Positions 5,508 through 8,049 of a stretch of 8,049 nt of DNA are shown piece by piece. The position numbers and the translations under genes are program-made. Under the pieces are notes generated by a model. That model had not been told where the DNA came from. It was given only the letters and a program-made list of their open reading frames with translations, and ran no database searches. The first letter of the stretch is position 1. Each line of letters begins with the position of its first letter. This DNA is from an uncultured Collinsella sp. (GTDB lineage: Bacteria; Actinomycetota; Coriobacteriia; Coriobacteriales; Coriobacteriaceae), in NCBI GenBank assembly GCA_902491895.1, contig CABUJH010000071.1, forward strand, positions 1 through 8,049. Reading direction: 5' to 3'.

Positions 5508-6362
5508 ATGTCCATTCGTATTATTACCGATTCCGCGAGCGATATGTCGCCGGCTGAGCACCCCGCTCTGCGTGTTCTGCCGCTGTCCGTCACCTTTGGC
5601 ACCGATGTGTACATGGATGGCGTCGACATCGATCACCAGCGCTTTTACGAGATGCTCGTGGAGCGCGATGAGCTGCCCAAGACCGGCCAGGTCAACCCGT
5701 ACGCGTTTTCGCAGGCTATTGCCGAGGCGCGTGATGCCGGCGATGAGGCTGTGATTATTACCGTGGGCGCTAAGCTTTCGGGCACCAATCAGAGTGCCCG
5801 TACCGCACTTGCCGAGGCGCCGGGCGGCGACGTGTACGTGGTGGATAGCAACAACGTCACTCTGGGTGAGCGTGTCCTGGTCGAGTATGCCCTGCGCCTG
5901 GTGGACGAGGGCCGTAGTGCGGCCCAGATCGCGGCGGCCGTCGAGGCCGTCCGTGACCGCGTGGTCGTCATCGGCCTGCTCGAGACGCTGGAGTACCTGG
6001 TTCGCGGCGGTCGTCTATCTGCTGCGGCCGGCGCCGTGGGCACGCTGCTCAACGTGAAGCCCGTGGTGGCCGCCGAGGACGGCCTGATCGTGCAGCTGGG
6101 CAAGGCACGTGGCTCCAAGAACGGCCGTAACCTGCTCAACCAGAAGGTCGAAAAGGCGGGCGGCGTCGACTTCTCCATGCCGCTGGCGCTTGGTTATACG
6201 GGTCTTTCGGACGCGGTGCTCAAGAAGTATATCGAGGACAGCGCCGCGCTGTGGGCCGGCCATGCCGTGAACGAGCTGCCCATCCACACCATTGGCGCCA
6301 CCATCGGCACCCACGTGGGTCCCGGCGCCGTAGCCGTAGCCTTCTTCCAGCCCGCCAACTAA
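5508..6362 (+). CDS. DegV family fatty-acid-binding protein (FakB-like)
   Basis: DegV/FakB proteins hold a fatty acid while the kinase FakA phosphorylates it, which lets cells put exogenous fatty acids into phospholipid. The protein is 284 residues, the normal size. Signatures are TDSASDMS (7-14), LPKTGQVNP (56-64, with Thr59 where the family has its ligand-contacting Thr-Ser), KLSGTNQSA (89-97, whose Ser91 is the carboxylate-contacting position), VDSNNVTLGE (112-121), LEYLVRGGRLS (161-171), LLNVKPVV, and the C-terminal IGATIGTHVGPGAVAVAFF block (262-280) with the conserved His269. The ATG at 5508 is preceded by AAAGGA with 7 nt spacing and the family N-terminus starts there. A longer in-frame extension lacks homology. 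No fakA-like gene is in the window, so the kinase partner must be encoded elsewhere if present. Confidence 0.93.
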   Translation: MSIRIITDSASDMSPAEHPALRVLPLSVTFGTDVYMDGVDIDHQRFYEMLVERDELPKTGQVNPYAFSQAIAEARDAGDEAVIITVGAKLSGTNQSARTALAEAPGGDVYVVDSNNVTLGERVLVEYALRLVDEGRSAAQIAAAVEAVRDRVVVIGLLETLEYLVRGGRLSAAAGAVGTLLNVKPVVAAEDGLIVQLGKARGSKNGRNLLNQKVEKAGGVDFSMPLALGYTGLSDAVLKKYIEDSAALWAGHAVNELPIHTIGATIGTHVGPGAVAVAFFQPAN

Positions 6363-6373
6363 CTTTCCGGTCA

Positions 6374-6420
6374 AAACCACCACAAAGGGGACAGGCACCT
6401 TTGTGGTGGTTTATTCTTTT
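6374..6420 (+). terminator. Hairpin repeat, inverted intact copy after degV
   Basis: AAACCACCACAAAGG (6374-6388) pairs perfectly with its complement at 6398-6412. The loop is GGACAGGCA (6389-6397), the reverse complement of the loop in the copies at 4795 and 6779, so this copy lies in the opposite orientation. It starts 11 nt after the degV stop and is followed by TTATTCTTTT. The hairpin ends only 29 nt before the next start codon. Confidence 0.8.
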
Positions 6421-6441
6421 CCGGGTGGAAGGGAGCATACG

Positions 6442-6762
6442 ATGGCGTCTGAGGGCTTTTTTGAGCGGGTGTACGAGGTGGTCGAGCAGATCCCCGAGGG
6501 GATGGTCGCCACGTATGGTCAGGTGGCGCTACTTGCTGGCCGCCCGCGAAGCGCGCGCTATGTGGGGTATGCCCTGCATAGCAATCCGCGCCCCGGCGAG
6601 ATTCCCTGTCATCGCGTGGTATTTGCCGACGGTCGCATTTGCGAGGGCTTTGCCTTTGGCGGCCCCGATGCTCAGCGTGAGCTTTTGCTAGGGGAGGGTG
6701 TGGCGTTTAAGGACGACATGCACGTCGACTTGGCCGTCTGTCGCTGGCCAGCAGGGCTCTAG
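6442..6762 (+). CDS. Single-domain MGMT-family protein (methyltransferase-like, catalytic Cys retained)
   Basis: The family flips alkylated guanine out of DNA and transfers the alkyl group to a Cys, or in alkyltransferase-like (ATL) proteins only binds the lesion and flags it for excision repair. The 106-residue protein holds just the DNA-binding/active-site domain. Ogt and Ada-C proteins are about 160-180 residues. Visible residues are PEGMVATYGQVA (18-29, Tyr25 in the helix-turn-helix), AGRPRSARYVGYALHSNP (32-49, with Arg39 at the arginine-finger position and Asn48) and IPCHRVV (54-60, Cys56-His57). Classic ATL proteins carry Trp in place of this Cys, so the protein could keep transferase activity. 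The C-terminus (RELLLGEGVAFKDD) replaces the usual family ending. The ATG at 6442 follows GGAAGGGAG. A 13-codon upstream extension would run through the terminator hairpin and is rejected. Confidence 0.85.
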   Translation: MASEGFFERVYEVVEQIPEGMVATYGQVALLAGRPRSARYVGYALHSNPRPGEIPCHRVVFADGRICEGFAFGGPDAQRELLLGEGVAFKDDMHVDLAVCRWPAGL

Positions 6763-6778
6763 CGGCTCTGCCGTGGCC

Positions 6779-6819
6779 AAAACCACCACAAAGGTGCCTG
6801 TCCCCTTTGTGGTGGTTTT
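6779..6819 (+). terminator. Hairpin repeat, intact copy after the MGMT-like gene
   Basis: AAAACCACCACAAAGG (6779-6794) pairs perfectly with its complement at 6804-6819, a 16-bp stem with loop TGCCTGTCC (6795-6803). It starts 16 nt after the stop codon. The last T bases of the stem (6816-6819) are the only T tract, so termination may be less complete than at 4795. Confidence 0.8.
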
Positions 6820-6841
6820 CCGTTTCAGGTTTACCGGGGCT

Positions 6842-6906
6842 AACTTATGGAGAAGCTATGGCGGAGCATATTGACGCTAGAAAGTAAACTATGGTGAACT
6901 ATATTG
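6842..6906 (+). promoter_or_regulatory. Helically phased direct repeats (TATGG / ATATTG)
   Basis: TATGG occurs at 6846-6850, 6857-6861 and 6890-6894, spaced 11 and 33 bp. ATATTG occurs at 6868-6873 and 6901-6906, again 33 bp apart. The 22-bp blocks starting at 6853 and 6886 match at 16 of 22 positions. Spacing at multiples of 11 bp puts the motifs on one face of the helix, as for an activator or repressor array. A TTGACG (6871-6876) could be a -35 box, but no -10 box is well spaced from it. TATATT at 6900-6905 is the best -10 sequence. Confidence 0.35.
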
Positions 6907-7050
6907 GTTTCAGCAACGGAGCAGGCAATAGGCGATGAAAAAGCCTGCCCTGTTGAGTTTGATTCGCATTCCTCCCCTCTGTGCGATTCAACGGTGTACT
7001 TCGGGAACAGGCCCGCTGGCAACTAACTGCCAGCGGGCCTGTTCCTGTTT
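6907..7050 (+). ncRNA. Candidate small RNA with three consecutive stem-loops
   Basis: Three hairpins follow one another. Hairpin 1 pairs 6914-6926 with 6943-6955 (13 positions, one A-C mismatch, one G-U). Hairpin 2 pairs 6959-6969 with 6981-6991 (one U-U mismatch) and has the pyrimidine loop TCCTCCCCTCT (6970-6980). Hairpin 3 is a perfect 18-bp stem (7004-7021 with 7028-7045) followed by TGTTTGT. The loop of hairpin 2 contains CCTCC, complementary to the GGAGG of Shine-Dalgarno sites, a pattern typical of small RNAs that block translation. The 389 bases between the MGMT-like gene and trpS hold no convincing protein gene. The 5' end is undefined. Rfam lists a Collinsella-1 RNA motif, but I cannot tell whether this is it. 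Confidence 0.4.
7004..7050 (+). terminator. Perfect 18-bp stem-loop, probable terminator
   Basis: GGAACAGGCCCGCTGGCA (7004-7021) pairs completely with 7028-7045 around loop ACTAAC. The plus strand continues TGTTTGT, a short and interrupted T tract. The minus strand has no T run after the stem. It is best read as a plus-strand terminator that ends the candidate small RNA, and it could also insulate this interval from trpS. Confidence 0.55.
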
Positions 7051-7070
7051 GTCGGGGGAGTGCGATGGAC

Positions 7071-7092
7071 GGAGCCGAAGTGGTCCGGCTCC
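7071..7092. other. Secondary stem-loop beyond the trpS terminator
   Basis: GGAGCCG (7071-7077) pairs with CGGCTCC (7086-7092) around an 8-nt loop. On the minus strand it lies just after the T tract of the trpS terminator, so it could act as a back-up structure for transcripts that read through. It has no T run of its own. Confidence 0.35.
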
Positions 7093-7120
7093 AAAAAAGG
7101 CGGACGCCGTAGCGCCCGCC
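7093..7120 (-). terminator. Intrinsic terminator of trpS
   Basis: On the minus strand GGCGGGCGC pairs with GCGTCCGCC (7120-7099; nine pairs, one G-U) around a TACG tetraloop and runs straight into six T bases (7098-7093). It lies 35 nt after the trpS stop codon. It does not belong to the AACCACCAC repeat family that serves the plus-strand genes. Confidence 0.85.
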
Positions 7121-7155
7121 CTATAGCAATCGAAAGCTCAAGCCAGCAGATCGGT

Positions 7156-8049
7156 CTAGTACACCATGCCCATGGCGTCCTGAACCTCTGCCAGGGTCCG
7201 CTCGGCGATCTCGTTGGCGCGACGGTTGCCCTCGTGCAGCACGTCCTTCACGTAATCCAGATCGTTCTCGTAGCGCTGGCGACGCTCGCGGATAGGTGCG
7301 AAGTACTCGTTGACGGCCTCGGTCACGTACTTCTTGAGCTGGCCGGAGCCGCCCATGCCAATCTCCTCGGCAATTTCGACCTCGGAGCGACCGGTGCAGA
7401 TGGCGGCCGTCGAAAGCAGGCCGGACACGCCAGGGCGGTTCTCGGGATCGAACGTGATCATGCGCTCGGAGTCGGTCTGGCTCTTCTTGATGCGCTTGGC
7501 CGTCTCCTCGGCGGTCATCGAGATGTTGATGGCGTTGCCGTAGCTCTTGCTCATCTTGCGACCGTCCAGGCCGGGCAGCAGCGGGGTCTCGGACAGCAGC
7601 GCCTCGACCTCGGGAAATACCTTGCCGTAGCGGTTGTTAAAGCGGCGGGCGATGGTACGGGTGAGCTCGATGTGCGGCAGCTGGTCGCGGCCGACGGGCA
7701 CCACATTGCCCTTGCAGAACAGGATGTCGCAGGCCTGGTGCACCGGGTAGGTGAGCAGAAGGCCGGTGAGCTCGTGGCCCGAGGCCTCCATCTCGGCCTT
7801 GACCGTGGGGTTGCGCGCCAGCTCGGCCTCGGACACCAGCGACAGGAACGGCAGCATGAGCTGGTTGGCGGCGGGCACGGCGGAGTGCGCGTAGATCATG
7901 GTCTTGTCGGGGTCGATACCGCAGGCAAGGTAGTCCATGACCATGTTGTACACGTTGTCCTGGATGTGCTCGGTGGTGTCGCGGTCGGTGATGACCTGGT
8001 AGTCGGCGATGAGTACGTTGGTCCTGGCGCCCATGTTCTGCAGCTCCAC
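7156..8049 (-). CDS. trpS: Tryptophanyl-tRNA synthetase, 5' end outside window
   Basis: This class I aminoacyl-tRNA synthetase charges tRNA-Trp in the cytoplasm. The visible 297 codons cover all but roughly the first 40 residues of a protein that is usually about 330-350 long. The frame is open to the window edge, and the first codon seen (GTG) is an internal Val and not a start. Signatures are VELQN at the edge, IADYQVIT (14-21), GLLLTYPVHQACDILFCKG (in 96-114), VPVGRDQLPHIELTRTIARRFN (in 117-138) and the exact ATP-binding KMSKS (165-169) in GRKMSKSYGNAI. The HIGH-type motif must lie in the missing N-terminal part. The C-terminal anticodon-binding helices (about 230-297) look complete and end in TAG. 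It converges on the MGMT-like gene and has its own terminator. Confidence 0.95.
   Translation of the reverse strand: MELQNMGARTNVLIADYQVITDRDTTEHIQDNVYNMVMDYLACGIDPDKTMIYAHSAVPAANQLMLPFLSLVSEAELARNPTVKAEMEASGHELTGLLLTYPVHQACDILFCKGNVVPVGRDQLPHIELTRTIARRFNNRYGKVFPEVEALLSETPLLPGLDGRKMSKSYGNAINISMTAEETAKRIKKSQTDSERMITFDPENRPGVSGLLSTAAICTGRSEVEIAEEIGMGGSGQLKKYVTEAVNEYFAPIRERRQRYENDLDYVKDVLHEGNRRANEIAERTLAEVQDAMGMVY

Noticed and set aside
6910..6969. Minus-strand 19-residue peptide (basic then hydrophobic, MRIKLNRAGFF...) after a GGGGAGG
   Set aside because: The Shine-Dalgarno-like run is only about 1 nt from the ATG, too close to work. The same bases form hairpins 1 and 2 on the plus strand, and no minus-strand promoter is evident.
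6935..7126. 63-codon plus-strand open frame between the MGMT-like gene and trpS
   Set aside because: It runs through the perfect 18-bp hairpin and the trpS terminator, lacks a ribosome binding site and resembles no protein I know.

Overview
The window looks like chromosomal DNA of a high-GC gut actinobacterium of the class Coriobacteriia, most likely Collinsella. This is an inference. It rests on the GC-rich codon use, the gene families present, and the short intergenic repeats (an AACCACCACAAAGG hairpin and an AATGACTAGG / GTGCCGGCAC type), which I recall from Collinsella genomes but could not search for. I see no phage, transposase, CRISPR array, rRNA or tRNA.

Layout. 192-1772 (minus): a polytopic membrane protein of the polysaccharide flippase (MOP/Wzx-like) type with an unusually long cytoplasmic N-terminus, starting at TTG. 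1773-2151: divergent control region with a 27-bp-period degenerate tandem repeat, two perfect palindromes and the pckA leader. 2152-3822 (plus): pckA, ATP-dependent PEP carboxykinase. 3840-4010: a degenerate hairpin repeat, a good promoter, and a structured leader that ends in a strong intrinsic terminator. 4049-4768 (plus): a stand-alone B3/B4 protein related to the PheRS beta-subunit editing domain. 4939-6362 (plus): a MarR-family regulator followed by a DegV/FakB-type fatty-acid-binding protein, probably one transcript. 6442-6762 (plus): a single-domain MGMT-family protein. 6763-7155: no convincing protein gene, but phased direct repeats, three consecutive stem-loops that could be a small RNA, and the trpS terminator. 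7156-8049 (minus): trpS, cut at its 5' end by the window edge.

The genes are mostly housekeeping and belong to different pathways: carbon metabolism (PckA), translation (TrpS, B3/B4), membrane lipid supply (DegV/FakB, perhaps under the adjacent MarR protein), DNA alkylation (MGMT-like) and envelope polysaccharide export (flippase). One feature ties the plus-strand units together. A near-identical 15-16 bp hairpin follows three of the stop codons within 11-26 nt, and a decayed copy follows pckA, so a dispersed repeat appears to serve as the local transcription terminator. It is missing only between marR and degV, which fits their co-transcription. The most promising undescribed elements are non-coding: the attenuator-like leader before the B3/B4 gene and the three-hairpin region between the MGMT-like gene and trpS.
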